Assembly (NCBI RefSeq): GCF_003330765.1
Contig: NZ_CP024904.1
Coordinates: 434,001 to 498,000 of the forward strand
DNA from: Burkholderia pyrrocinia
GTDB lineage: Bacteria; Pseudomonadota; Gammaproteobacteria; Burkholderiales; Burkholderiaceae
Direction of reading: 5' to 3'
DNA length: 64,000 nucleotides
The notes below the pieces were generated by a model. The model was not told where the DNA came from, did no database searches, and saw only the letters and a program-made list of their open reading frames with translations. Positions within the stretch are counted from its first letter, which is position 1. Every line of letters starts with the position of its first letter. Position numbers and translations under genes: made by a program. Positions 42,164 to 51,228 of this stretch are shown here, one piece after another.

Positions 42164-43135
42164 ATGATGCCCATCGTGGAGATCGAGGACCTTTCCGTGT
42201 CCTTCGACAACCTCCCCGCCCTCCACGGAATCAACCTGTCGCTGGAGTCGGGTGAGGCCGTTGGATTGATTGGCGAGAGCGGCAGCGGCAAGTCGGTCAC
42301 ATGGCTGGCGACGCTCGGCCTGTTGCCCGGCAAGGCAAAGGTTTCCGGACGCGTCCGCCTGTCGGGAGACGACATCCTGGGAGCGTCCGCCGAACGACTC
42401 GAAGCAATCAGAGGAAGCCGGATCGCCATGGTGTTCCAGGACCCGTCAAGCGCCCTGAATCCCGTGCACCGGGTTGGCGCGCAGGTCATGGAAACCCTTC
42501 GGCTGCATCGCGGCATGACGCGTACCGCGGCACGCGTGGAAGCCCGGCGCTTGTTCGACCAGGTCGGCATTCCGGATGCCGCGACGCGGCTCGACGCGTA
42601 CCCCCATGAACTCTCCGGAGGACAGAACCAGCGCGTGATGATCGCGATTGCGTTGGCCGGGCGACCCGACGTACTGGTCGCCGACGAGCCGACGACAGCG
42701 CTCGACGTCACGGTCCAGGCCCAGATCCTGAGCCTGTTGCGCGAAGTGCAGCAGGACACGGGCATGGCGCTGGTGCTGATCTCCCACGACCTCGGCGTCG
42801 TCGCGGAGCTGTGCGAGCGCGCCTACGTCATGTATGCCGGCCGCGTAGTCGAGCAAGGCGCCATCGACGCACTTTTCCACGCGCCGCGTCATCCCTATAC
42901 GAAGGGATTGCTGGGTGCGGCCCCGTCTCTGTCCGGGCCGCGTGCGAGGCTGAATGCAATCCCCGGCACTGTCCCCAAACCGGGCGAAGCTGGCGCAGGC
43001 TGCGCGTTCGCACCGCGCTGCCCGGAGCGGGCGGAAGCGTGCGACAAGGCGGTTCCGGCACTTTGCGGCACGGGTGGATCGCACCAGCTCGCGTGTCACC
43101 GTTTTGTACCGATCAAAGAGTTGAGGATTGCATAG
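42164..43135 (+). CDS. Peptide-type ABC transporter ATPase (DppD/OppD-like)
   Basis: A 323-residue ATP-binding subunit. Walker A GESGSGKS, the signature LSGGQNQR, Walker B VLVADEPTTALD and the switch His region LISHDLG are all intact. A C-terminal oligopeptide/dipeptide domain has the Cys-containing CAFAPRCPERAEAC motif (Fe-S binding in some homologues). TGGAG at 42151-42155 supports the ATG at 42164. It overlaps the next ATPase gene by one base (TAGTG). Together with DppF-, DppB- and DppC-like subunits it powers uptake of the family 5 ligand. Confidence 0.9.
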   Translation: MMPIVEIEDLSVSFDNLPALHGINLSLESGEAVGLIGESGSGKSVTWLATLGLLPGKAKVSGRVRLSGDDILGASAERLEAIRGSRIAMVFQDPSSALNPVHRVGAQVMETLRLHRGMTRTAARVEARRLFDQVGIPDAATRLDAYPHELSGGQNQRVMIAIALAGRPDVLVADEPTTALDVTVQAQILSLLREVQQDTGMALVLISHDLGVVAELCERAYVMYAGRVVEQGAIDALFHAPRHPYTKGLLGAAPSLSGPRARLNAIPGTVPKPGEAGAGCAFAPRCPERAEACDKAVPALCGTGGSHQLACHRFVPIKELRIA

Positions 43136-44127
43136 TGAACACCCCGCTCCTGATGGAGGCCGAGGGCCTCGTCAAGCGTTACGTTTCATCGCGCGGCATG
43201 TTTCGACACGGACGTGTCGTTCAGGCAGTCAACGGTGTATCGCTCGCCATCGGCAGGCATGAAGCCGTCGGCCTGGTCGGGGAATCCGGTTCGGGCAAGT
43301 CCACGACGGGCCGGTTGTTGCTGGGACTCGAGAAGGTCGATGCAGGAACCGTGAAATTCGACGGCACATTCCTTCCTGCGGCCGGCAGCGCTGCGTGGCG
43401 CAGTCAACGAGCCCGGATGCAGATGGTCTTCCAGGATCCGCTCGCCGCGCTCGACCGGCGCCTGGTCGTGCGCCGTCAGATCGAGGAACCGATGATCATT
43501 CACGGCCTTTCTGACGTGCGCGATCGCGTGGCCGCCCTGCTGGACGCGGTCGGCTTGCGTCCGGATCATGCGGAACGCCTGCCCGCCAGCCTTTCCGGTG
43601 GCCAACGCCAACGGGTCGTCCTGGCCCGAGCCCTCGCGACCGATCCGGATCTCATCGTCTGCGACGAACCGATCTCCGCGCTCGACGTGTCGATTCAGGC
43701 CCAAATCCTGAATCTGCTCGCAGATCTCAGGCAGTCACGCGGAACCGCAATCCTGTTCATCAGCCACGACTTGCGCGCGGTTCGCCAGATCAGCGACCGG
43801 ATTGCCGTCATGTACCTCGGCACCATTGTCGAGGAGGGGCCGACCGATGCGGTGCTTGAAGATCCACAGCATCCGTATACGCAGGCGCTGGTTTCGGCGG
43901 CGCCGACGCACGAAGGCTTGAAGAAGGATCGCATCATCCTGCAGGGCGAACCGCCGAACCCGGCGGACCGCCCCGACGGCTGCGCCTTCCATCCGCGCTG
44001 CCCGATGGCACGCGACACGTGTCGGCAAACCGTACCCGTGCTCGCACCGTTCGCGCCGGACGCCTCGCGACGCGTGGCCTGCCATCTCGTCCCCACCTCG
44101 ATCACGGCAGTGGAGCCGCGCCGATGA
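43135..44127 (+). CDS. Peptide-type ABC transporter ATPase (DppF/OppF-like)
   Basis: A 330-residue partner ATPase with GESGSGKST, LSGGQRQR, VCDEPISALD and FISHDL motifs, and a CAFHPRCPMARDTC C-terminal motif. The GTG at 43135 is preceded by GAGG and overlaps the upstream stop by one base. Its own stop overlaps the start of the DppB-like gene (ATGA), so the operon is tightly coupled. Confidence 0.9.
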   Translation: MNTPLLMEAEGLVKRYVSSRGMFRHGRVVQAVNGVSLAIGRHEAVGLVGESGSGKSTTGRLLLGLEKVDAGTVKFDGTFLPAAGSAAWRSQRARMQMVFQDPLAALDRRLVVRRQIEEPMIIHGLSDVRDRVAALLDAVGLRPDHAERLPASLSGGQRQRVVLARALATDPDLIVCDEPISALDVSIQAQILNLLADLRQSRGTAILFISHDLRAVRQISDRIAVMYLGTIVEEGPTDAVLEDPQHPYTQALVSAAPTHEGLKKDRIILQGEPPNPADRPDGCAFHPRCPMARDTCRQTVPVLAPFAPDASRRVACHLVPTSITAVEPRR

Positions 44128-45050
44128 CCCGCTACATTCTGACTCGCACGGCACGCGCGCTCCTGACGGCGCTGCTCGTGGTGACTTTTGCTTTTTTCAT
44201 CCTGCGTCTCACCGGCGATCCCGCGCTGGAAATTCTCGGCAACGAGGCGTCGCCGCAGGCGCTCGCCGCCTTCCGGGCATCCTGGGGGCTGGACCAGCCG
44301 TTGTGGGTTCAATTTGTCTACTACCTGCATGCGATATTGACCGGCGATCTCGGGCAATCGATGCGCGACGGGCGAGCCGCGCTCACCGTCGTGACGGAAC
44401 GCATTCCCGTCACGCTGGCGATCACGGTGCCTGCGCTGGTCATCAACCTGGCCATCGGCATTCCCGCCGGCATCTACGCCGCACTCCATCGCGGCAGCGC
44501 CATCGACCGGATCGTGATGATCGGTGCCGTCGCCGGCTTCACCGTCCCGTCGTATGTGCTGGGGCTGGTTCTCGTGCTCGTGATATCCGTCTGGCTGAAA
44601 TGGCTGCCGTCGGGGGGCGCACACGGCTGGTCGAGCGCTGTTTTACCGGTGGTCACACTCGGCATCAACGGCTCGGCGATCCTGGCGCGCTTCGTTCGTA
44701 GCGCGATGCTCGAAGTTCTTGGCCAACCCTACATCCGCACCGCGAGCGCCAAGGGCATGCCATGGCGAAGGGTCGTGCACCACCACGCCGTGCCGAATGC
44801 CGCCATTCCGACGATTACGATTGTCGGCTTCATGATTGGTGGCCTGATCTCCGGCGCAGTCATTGTCGAGAGCGTCTTCTCGTGGCCCGGCATCGGGCAG
44901 CTCCTGGTGGTATCCGTCGTGGCGCGCGATGTTTCCGTGGTCCAGTGCCTGCTGTTTCTGGTGACCGTAACCATGGTCGTCTCCAACATTTTCGTTGACA
45001 TCGCCTATGGATTGCTCGATCCGAGAATGGCGAAGGAAGGTAACCTGTGA
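44124..45050 (+). CDS. Peptide-type ABC transporter permease (DppB-like)
   Basis: A 308-residue inner-membrane subunit with six hydrophobic segments. The first helix is at RALLTALLVVTFAFFILRL, and the EAA-type cytoplasmic loop is YIRTASAKGMPWRRVVHHHA. The C-terminal DIAYGLLDPRM ending is characteristic of DppB. Start overlaps the upstream gene by 4 bp and its end overlaps the dppC-like start (GTGA). Confidence 0.9.
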   Translation: MTRYILTRTARALLTALLVVTFAFFILRLTGDPALEILGNEASPQALAAFRASWGLDQPLWVQFVYYLHAILTGDLGQSMRDGRAALTVVTERIPVTLAITVPALVINLAIGIPAGIYAALHRGSAIDRIVMIGAVAGFTVPSYVLGLVLVLVISVWLKWLPSGGAHGWSSAVLPVVTLGINGSAILARFVRSAMLEVLGQPYIRTASAKGMPWRRVVHHHAVPNAAIPTITIVGFMIGGLISGAVIVESVFSWPGIGQLLVVSVVARDVSVVQCLLFLVTVTMVVSNIFVDIAYGLLDPRMAKEGNL

Positions 45051-45925
45051 CATCGATGGCTTCCGTGAAGAACAGCACCGATACCGCCGGCAAGGCGCGG
45101 TCAATGCAGCGCGTTCCGGCGTCAGTCGGCCTCGCGATCCTGTGGATCGCTGCGATGATCATCCTCGCCGTTCTGGCCGACAAATTGATGCCTTTCGACT
45201 TTTCGGCCATCGATCTGCGCAACCGTCTTGCGCCGCCGATTGGCTTTGGCGGAACCGCGACGCACTGGCTCGGCACCGACGAACTCGGGCGCGACATGCT
45301 TTCCCGGCTACTGCTGTCGATTCGAATGAGCATCATGATTGCCTTCGGCGCCACCATCATCGGCGCAGCCATTGGAACAATCATGGGCTTCGTTGCCGCC
45401 CACTTTCGCGGCCCGGTCGAGAGCCTCGTGCTGATCCTTGTCGATTTCCAGGCGTCGATGCCGTTTCTTATCCTCGCGCTTGCCGTTCTCGCGTTCGTTG
45501 GCAATTCGCTCACCATCTTCGTTATGCTGCTTTCGCTCTACGGATGGGAGCGCTATGCCCGTATCGCGCGTGGCCTGGCCTTGCGTGCCCAGGGCGAAGG
45601 CTATGCCGCCGCGGTACGGCAGCTCGGGGCCCATCCGCTGCGGATCTACGTCCGTCACATCCTGCCCAATATCGCGTCGACGCTCATCGTTTCGATGACC
45701 CTGGCGTTTCCCGAAATCATGCTTGTGGAAAGCGGCCTGAGCTTTCTCGGCCTCGGCGTGCAACCGCCGATGACGTCACTTGGCGCGATGATTGGCTACG
45801 GCCGGGACTACCTCACGCGCGCGCCGTGGATCTTGTTGTCGCCTTCCCTGGTGATTTCGCTGACGGCACTCGCCATATCGATCGTCGGAGACTGGCTTCG
45901 CGATCGACTCGACACCACCGAATGA
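45047..45925 (+). CDS. Peptide-type ABC transporter permease (DppC-like)
   Basis: A 292-residue inner-membrane subunit of the DppC class. An N-terminal cytoplasmic segment precedes the first helix; HWLGTDELGRDMLSRLLLSI is the conserved family motif, and RQLGAHPLRIYVRHILPNI is the EAA loop. Translation starts at the GTG inside the GTGA overlap. The protein completes the transporter; the aminotransferase gene follows 82 bp further on. Confidence 0.9.
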   Translation: MTSMASVKNSTDTAGKARSMQRVPASVGLAILWIAAMIILAVLADKLMPFDFSAIDLRNRLAPPIGFGGTATHWLGTDELGRDMLSRLLLSIRMSIMIAFGATIIGAAIGTIMGFVAAHFRGPVESLVLILVDFQASMPFLILALAVLAFVGNSLTIFVMLLSLYGWERYARIARGLALRAQGEGYAAAVRQLGAHPLRIYVRHILPNIASTLIVSMTLAFPEIMLVESGLSFLGLGVQPPMTSLGAMIGYGRDYLTRAPWILLSPSLVISLTALAISIVGDWLRDRLDTTE

Positions 45926-46007
45926 CCACGCAGGCATCCCGGGCCGAGGATGCGCTTGGCTTCACGCTGATTTTCCACCGTCGAACTTCAGGAACACGCA
46001 TCATCCA

Positions 46008-47234
46008 ATGACTCCTTCAATCACCACCGAATCAACGTTCCTGGCACAACGTGTCCTGAACGCCAAGCCCTCCGCGACAGGCGCGATGACGCGCCTCGCC
46101 CGTCAGCTCCGGCGCGAAGGCCGGGATGTCATCGCGCTCAGCCAGGGCGAGCCCGATTTCCCGACGCCGCAGCACATACGTGAAGCGGCCAAATCCGCCA
46201 TCGACCTCAACCAGTCCCGCTATACCGACGTCGCCGGCACGCAGGCCCTGCGCGAAGCCGTTGTGCGTAAATTTCAGCGCGACAATAGCCTGAGCTTCGA
46301 TCCGGACCAGGTCCAGATCGGTTGCGGGGCCAAGCAACTGCTCTACAACGCCTTGCAGGCCACCGTCGGCGCCGGCGATGAAGTAGTGATCCCGACGCCT
46401 GCATGGGTGTCCTATCCCGAAATGGTCAGGCTCGCGGGCGGGCGGCCCGTCATCGTTCGCTGTGGCGCCGACAGCGGGTTCAAGCTGACGCCTGCGCGCC
46501 TCGAATCCGCCATCACGCCACGCACGAAATGGCTGATGCTGAATTCGCCCTCCAATCCGAGCGGGGCGGTATATGGCCACGACGAACTCGTCGCGCTGGG
46601 CGAAGTGTTGCTGCGCCATCCCCACGTCTGGGTGATGGCGGACGACATCTACGAGAAAATCCGCTACGACGACACCCCGTTCTCGACACCGGCAGCCGTG
46701 GTGCCCGAACTGGCCGCCCGCACGCTGACCATCAACGGCGTATCCAAGGCCTACGCAATGACCGGCTGGCGGGTCGGCTTCGGCGCAGGGCCGCTTGCAC
46801 TGATCAAGGCAATGAATCTCGTGCAGTCGCAGTCGACGTCGCACACGAGCTCGATCAGCCAGGCCGCTTCCATCGCGGCACTTGACGGTCCGACGGATTT
46901 CCTGCGCGACTTCGTCGACACATTCCGACAGCGCCGCGACCGCATGGTGGCGGCGCTGCGTGCAGTCGATGGACTGACATGCGACGTGCCGCCAGGCGCC
47001 TTTTACGCGTTTCCCGGCTGTCACGGCCTGCTCGGCCGCCGCACGCCGGAGGGCGCGCGGATCGAGACCGATGCGGATTTCGCGATGTACCTGCTGCGTA
47101 ATGCGGGTGTCGCAGTTGTACCGGGTACCGCATTTGAGCTCCCCGGTCATTTCCGCGTGTCCTACGCCGCCTCGGACAAGGAACTGCATGATGCGACGCA
47201 TCGAATCGCCCATGCGTGCGCGGCGTTGCGATGA
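46008..47234 (+). CDS. palB: Class I aminotransferase, probable phosphonoalanine transaminase
   Basis: A 408-residue pyridoxal-phosphate aminotransferase of fold type I, AspC-like class I/II. Visible family elements are ALSQGEPDFPTPQHIREAA, SYPEMVRLAGG, NSPSNPSGAVYG and the PLP-Lys motif GVSKAYAMTGWRVGF. It lies in a cluster with phosphonopyruvate hydrolase and a LysR gene, as does the palB transaminase of Variovorax Pal2, so transamination of 2-amino-3-phosphonopropionate (phosphonoalanine) to phosphonopyruvate is the likely reaction. By sequence alone it could as well be an aspartate or aromatic aminotransferase. Confidence 0.8.
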   Translation: MTPSITTESTFLAQRVLNAKPSATGAMTRLARQLRREGRDVIALSQGEPDFPTPQHIREAAKSAIDLNQSRYTDVAGTQALREAVVRKFQRDNSLSFDPDQVQIGCGAKQLLYNALQATVGAGDEVVIPTPAWVSYPEMVRLAGGRPVIVRCGADSGFKLTPARLESAITPRTKWLMLNSPSNPSGAVYGHDELVALGEVLLRHPHVWVMADDIYEKIRYDDTPFSTPAAVVPELAARTLTINGVSKAYAMTGWRVGFGAGPLALIKAMNLVQSQSTSHTSSISQAASIAALDGPTDFLRDFVDTFRQRRDRMVAALRAVDGLTCDVPPGAFYAFPGCHGLLGRRTPEGARIETDADFAMYLLRNAGVAVVPGTAFELPGHFRVSYAASDKELHDATHRIAHACAALR

Positions 47235-47425
47235 CCGGAGACGGGAGGTAATGCCCCGCTTTCTCCAATGTCACGTGGGATTCGCAGCCGATCACCGTCA
47301 TGACAGACATTCACTGAACCGTGCATGACGCCTATCGATAAATACGATAACGTGACGGCCCAGGGCGGTGATCGCCTGCTGATTCAAACTGGTTTTACTC
47401 CGGTCATTTTTTGCAGGGAACAGGT

Positions 47426-48331
47426 GTGTCGGACGAAGAAGATCTGTCGCTCAACGCGGTACGGGCATTCGTGCAAATTGCCCGCGAACGCAGCGTCACG
47501 CGTGCCGCGAAGAGCCTCGGCATCACGCAAAGCTCGGTCAGCCGTCACCTCGCGGTACTGGAGGCCTATCTAGGGTCCAAGCTGATCGAGCGGCGCGGTC
47601 GCTACAGCGAACTGACCGAATTCGGCCGCCTGTTCGCCGACGCGGTAGGTGAGCCGCTGGAAACCATCCTGTTCACCGCCCAACGCATGCGGCGGCGTGA
47701 TCTCAGCGAAACCAATCGGCTCGTTGTGCGCACCTCGTTGTCCACGTTCGCCTATACACTGCTCGTCCCCAATCTGCAGGACTTCTCACGCGAAATGGGC
47801 GGCACGCTCGTCGACATCACGACGTCGCTGTCGATGCCGTCGTCTACCGACGGTTTCGACGTCCTGCTGACGCGTGATCTGGTGCTGGCCGAGCCGTCGG
47901 ACCGCTGGGACATTCACGACGAGCAGCTCGTCTGCGTCGGCGCCCCGCAGAACATCGCGGGCCGCGGCCTCGACGCGGTCAGCGCCATGCCGGTACTCGC
48001 CGTCACGTCGCGCCCCGACATCATGCCGACCTGGCTCAAGGCCATGGAACTGAAGCCCGCCGACATCCTGTCGGGGGCCCGCTACGACCACCACTATCTG
48101 GCATTGCCGGCAGTCACCACCGGCCGCTGCCTGCTGGTCGCGCCGGAGATTGTCGTCGCCGACCTGATTCGCCAGGGATTGCTGGGAATCGTACCCGGCA
48201 CGCGTACGCCGAGCGGCATGCGCTATCGTGCTTACGCAACCGACCGCAGCCGCAATCCGGATCTCGCCCATGCCTTCTGCCGCTGGATGACCCAGCTGTG
48301 CAAACGCGTCGGGGCACCTGCCCAGCCGTAA
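47426..48331 (+). CDS. palR: LysR-family regulator of the phosphonoalanine cluster
   Basis: A 301-residue LysR-type regulator. The helix-turn-helix is SVTRAAKSLGITQSSVSRHL at about residues 20-40, followed by a ligand-binding domain. The GTG at 47426 has AGGGA at 47415-47419; the frame opens at a TTG 15 bp upstream that is less likely to be used. It is the last gene of the plus-strand phosphonate set. Its position agrees with the palR regulator of the Variovorax phosphonoalanine genes, but ligand specificity is inferred from context. Confidence 0.78.
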   Translation: MSDEEDLSLNAVRAFVQIARERSVTRAAKSLGITQSSVSRHLAVLEAYLGSKLIERRGRYSELTEFGRLFADAVGEPLETILFTAQRMRRRDLSETNRLVVRTSLSTFAYTLLVPNLQDFSREMGGTLVDITTSLSMPSSTDGFDVLLTRDLVLAEPSDRWDIHDEQLVCVGAPQNIAGRGLDAVSAMPVLAVTSRPDIMPTWLKAMELKPADILSGARYDHHYLALPAVTTGRCLLVAPEIVVADLIRQGLLGIVPGTRTPSGMRYRAYATDRSRNPDLAHAFCRWMTQLCKRVGAPAQP

Positions 48332-48446
48332 GCCATCATCCGAAGCGCTTCGAGCAAATCCGCAGGCAACCGCGGGAGCGAGGTGCGAAAGGGGAAGACC
48401 GATCCGTGCAACGACGAATCGTCCTTCCCTTCATCGCGATTGGCCG

Positions 48447-49580
48447 TCAGAACCGGTGACGCAGGCCGACTACCACCAGCGCCTGCTTGCTCGAACCCGA
48501 ATCGACATTGTTCGAACCGATCACGGCCTGAGCCGCGCCCTTGCCGTTTTGTCCGCTCGCGTGCGCATAGGCCGCGACGCCGTAGACGTCCGTGCGCTTG
48601 CTCAGGAGATAGTCCACGCCGACGGAAAACTGGTTCTGCCGGGCCGACGAATCGCCATACGACTTCAGGTAGTCGTACCCGATCTGCGTCTGCAATGCAG
48701 GTGTCGCCTGCCACAGCGCATACACTTCGCCGTTGTGGTATTTCTCGGACTTTCCGAACGCCGAACTCGCGTCCGGATTGTATTGCGAAAAGCTGTAGTA
48801 GCCCCCCAACGTGATGCTCCCAAGCACGTAGCTGCCGCCCGCGCGCGTGATATCGATCGACCGCGACGACGCGTATGCGTTGTTCACCGAACTATTGAAC
48901 AGTGAATCGGAGGATGTCGTGCCGCGCGAAGACAGCACCGCGTTGCCGTTGTCGATATGCAGGTAGCCGGCAGCCAGCGACAGCGCGCCGCTGCTATACG
49001 AGGCCGCGCCGCTATATGTCTGACCTGAACCTACCGAGCCTGCAATACCGCCGAACGAGTACATGGCGACGAGCTGCAGCCCCGACCAGTTCGGGCTCGC
49101 CCACTTCACAGAATTGTTGAATCGCGCGTTGTTATCGGCGTTATCGATGTCCCCAGGGGTGCTGAAAAAGCCGCCAAGCCACTTGTTCCCTTGAACGGGC
49201 TGCACAAGATCGACCAGCGGATCCAGCTGACGACCCAGCGTCACGGTGCCCCAGTTGTCGCCCGCCAATCCGACATAAGCCTGCCGGCCGAACATGCGCC
49301 CGCCCTGCCCCAGTTTGCCATTCGCCGCATTGAAGCCGTTCTCGAGCCGGAAGATGGCTTTCAGGCCGCCGCCGAGATCCTCGGCGCCCCTCAGGCCGAA
49401 TCGAGATCCGGATTCCGCGCCGCTGACCAACGAGAGCTGCGTCGGGCGCCCTCCGCTGTTATGGATATACATCACGCTGGTGTCGATGACGCCATAAAGC
49501 GTCACCGTCGACTGCGCCTGCGCCTGAGTAGCGATCAGTGCGATGCCGGCCGACATGGTTGAAACCGCAATTGTCCTCAT
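48447..49580 (-). CDS. Outer-membrane porin, OmpC-type Gram-negative porin
   Basis: A 377-residue Burkholderia-type general porin. A signal peptide at residues 1-22 ends QAQA; the mature protein begins STVTLYGVIDTSVMYIHN. It has the SRFGLRGAEDLGGGLKAIFRLENGF turn-and-strand pattern and a C-terminal RHRF ending in Phe, which marks outer-membrane insertion. GGAGAATGC supports the ATG. It is convergent with the LysR gene and faces the phosphonate set, so it is a candidate entry route for its substrate. Substrate selectivity is unknown. Confidence 0.88.
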   Translation of the reverse strand: MRTIAVSTMSAGIALIATQAQAQSTVTLYGVIDTSVMYIHNSGGRPTQLSLVSGAESGSRFGLRGAEDLGGGLKAIFRLENGFNAANGKLGQGGRMFGRQAYVGLAGDNWGTVTLGRQLDPLVDLVQPVQGNKWLGGFFSTPGDIDNADNNARFNNSVKWASPNWSGLQLVAMYSFGGIAGSVGSGQTYSGAASYSSGALSLAAGYLHIDNGNAVLSSRGTTSSDSLFNSSVNNAYASSRSIDITRAGGSYVLGSITLGGYYSFSQYNPDASSAFGKSEKYHNGEVYALWQATPALQTQIGYDYLKSYGDSSARQNQFSVGVDYLLSKRTDVYGVAAYAHASGQNGKGAAQAVIGSNNVDSGSSKQALVVVGLRHRF

Positions 49581-49734
49581 GCATTCTCCATGCGTAGTTA
49601 GGATTACTGTTTAATTTGAATTGATTTATGGGGTCGACCCAACGGATCACGTTCAACCGTTTTCCGAGCCGGTGGGCAAATACGTCAACACCATTGTGAT
49701 GCGCCAATCGCCGGCGCGTGCTCCGCCGTCCGGG

Positions 49735-51228
49735 TCAGCCGCTCAGCCCTTCCGCAGTGCCGCTGTCGACATACGCCGTACTTCCGACATGAACGCGGTG
49801 CAGACGCTGCCTGTAATTGCCAAGCCGTGTCTCGATTACTTCATGGCGGACATCTGGGGCCGGCATGTTCTGGTGCGCCAGAACCTCATGAAGCACACGT
49901 CCGGTCATACCGGTGGGTGGCGCAATCCCGAGCAAATGCAGAACGGTCGGCGCGAAATCACAGATGCCCGAAGGCAACGTCGATACCGTTCCATGCGCTG
50001 CAAACGCTGCCCCGGCGACCACGCCGACAGCAGCCATTTCGTTTCGATGCAGGCCACCATGAACGCCGCGTCCCGGGGCTCCGTTGCCGGCAAAGAACGC
50101 GCCGCCGACGAGGCCGAAAGCATCGACATCGTCATTGGCACGGAAGGAAAACGACACATCGGGCGCACGCGCATGATCGGCGAAGACGAGATGCCGGCCG
50201 AGGCTGCCGGGCGCGACCCCAAACGTGTCATCCTTCCCGCGCGTGAAGACAGGGCCGCACCACGGTTCGCCAGTAATCGCGGCCACGACGCGAGAAACCT
50301 GTCTGTCGCTCGGGTCGGCAAGATACAGCGCCCCGACCTGTCCCGGCACGACCACGACATCGACATCGGGCGCTGGCGCGGCGCCGGGCTTGAAACCCGC
50401 GTCTCGCAGACTATCAATCACGGAAACACGGGTATGGCCAGTGATATGGCCATGGTCGGAGATGGCCAGAAGCTCGACACCGGCGGCGCGGCCTTCAGAT
50501 TCCCACCAGTCGAGGACACGGCCAAACTCGTAGTCGCAATAGGCGATGATGTCCTGTGTCGCGGCGGCCGCCGTGCCGTGATAGTGGGATGCGTTATCCG
50601 GCTCGCCATAGGAAAGTATCGTCACATCGGGCCGGTGGTCGGGCCAGACCACGTCGAGAAACGCCGACGTGATCCAGCGCTGTCCGGCCCTGTCGGGTTC
50701 ATATTCGGGTGGTATCGCCGTCAGCGGCCCGACTCGCGTCTCAACAGCTTCCAGTACGTCAGCTGGCGTGCACGCCTCGCGGAAATAACCTGACAGGCGA
50801 ATATCGCCGAAGTCTTCCGCCTTGTGGTGAAACAGGCGGGTCGTGCCCGCATAGTTGGTGGAAAGCACGGCAAGGCTGCGACCGCCAGCGGCCAATATCT
50901 CGCCAAGCGTCCGCACGGACATCAGGCGGCCGCGGCTCTGCACGTCCAGTTGCCGGACCAGTATGGCGTCCGCTGTATTGATATATCGCTGCGGGATAAC
51001 GGAACGGTCGAGATACGCGTTACCTACCATTCCGTGTGCTCCGGTCGTCGCGCCGGTGACGAAGCTTGGGAAGCCGGTACGTGTCTCGCTCGGGTAGACC
51101 GTACGGTGGCTCGATAACGTGATGCCCATTCGCTGCATGCGGTGCAAATTCGGCGTCAGGTGGCGAGAAATCAGATCAGGGCGAAGACCATCAAAACTGA
51201 CGACGAGTACACGTTTCCTTGCTTCCAT
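49735..51228 (-). CDS. Alkaline-phosphatase-superfamily phosphodiesterase or phosphonoacetate hydrolase-like enzyme
   Basis: A 497-residue metal-dependent enzyme of the type I phosphodiesterase/nucleotide pyrophosphatase group, the same superfamily as phosphonoacetate hydrolase (PhnA). Metal and nucleophile residues are present: Asp13 in SFDGLRPD, Thr51 in SETRTGFP, the HGMVGN motif, YGEPDNASHYHG, ISDHGH and VHGGLHRN. No signal peptide is visible, so a cytoplasmic place is likely. It is in the porin operon direction, 154 bp upstream of the porin gene, facing the phosphonopyruvate hydrolase cluster. It could release a phosphonate or phosphate from an ester before C-P cleavage; the substrate cannot be decided. 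Confidence 0.72.
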   Translation of the reverse strand: MEARKRVLVVSFDGLRPDLISRHLTPNLHRMQRMGITLSSHRTVYPSETRTGFPSFVTGATTGAHGMVGNAYLDRSVIPQRYINTADAILVRQLDVQSRGRLMSVRTLGEILAAGGRSLAVLSTNYAGTTRLFHHKAEDFGDIRLSGYFREACTPADVLEAVETRVGPLTAIPPEYEPDRAGQRWITSAFLDVVWPDHRPDVTILSYGEPDNASHYHGTAAAATQDIIAYCDYEFGRVLDWWESEGRAAGVELLAISDHGHITGHTRVSVIDSLRDAGFKPGAAPAPDVDVVVVPGQVGALYLADPSDRQVSRVVAAITGEPWCGPVFTRGKDDTFGVAPGSLGRHLVFADHARAPDVSFSFRANDDVDAFGLVGGAFFAGNGAPGRGVHGGLHRNEMAAVGVVAGAAFAAHGTVSTLPSGICDFAPTVLHLLGIAPPTGMTGRVLHEVLAHQNMPAPDVRHEVIETRLGNYRQRLHRVHVGSTAYVDSGTAEGLSG

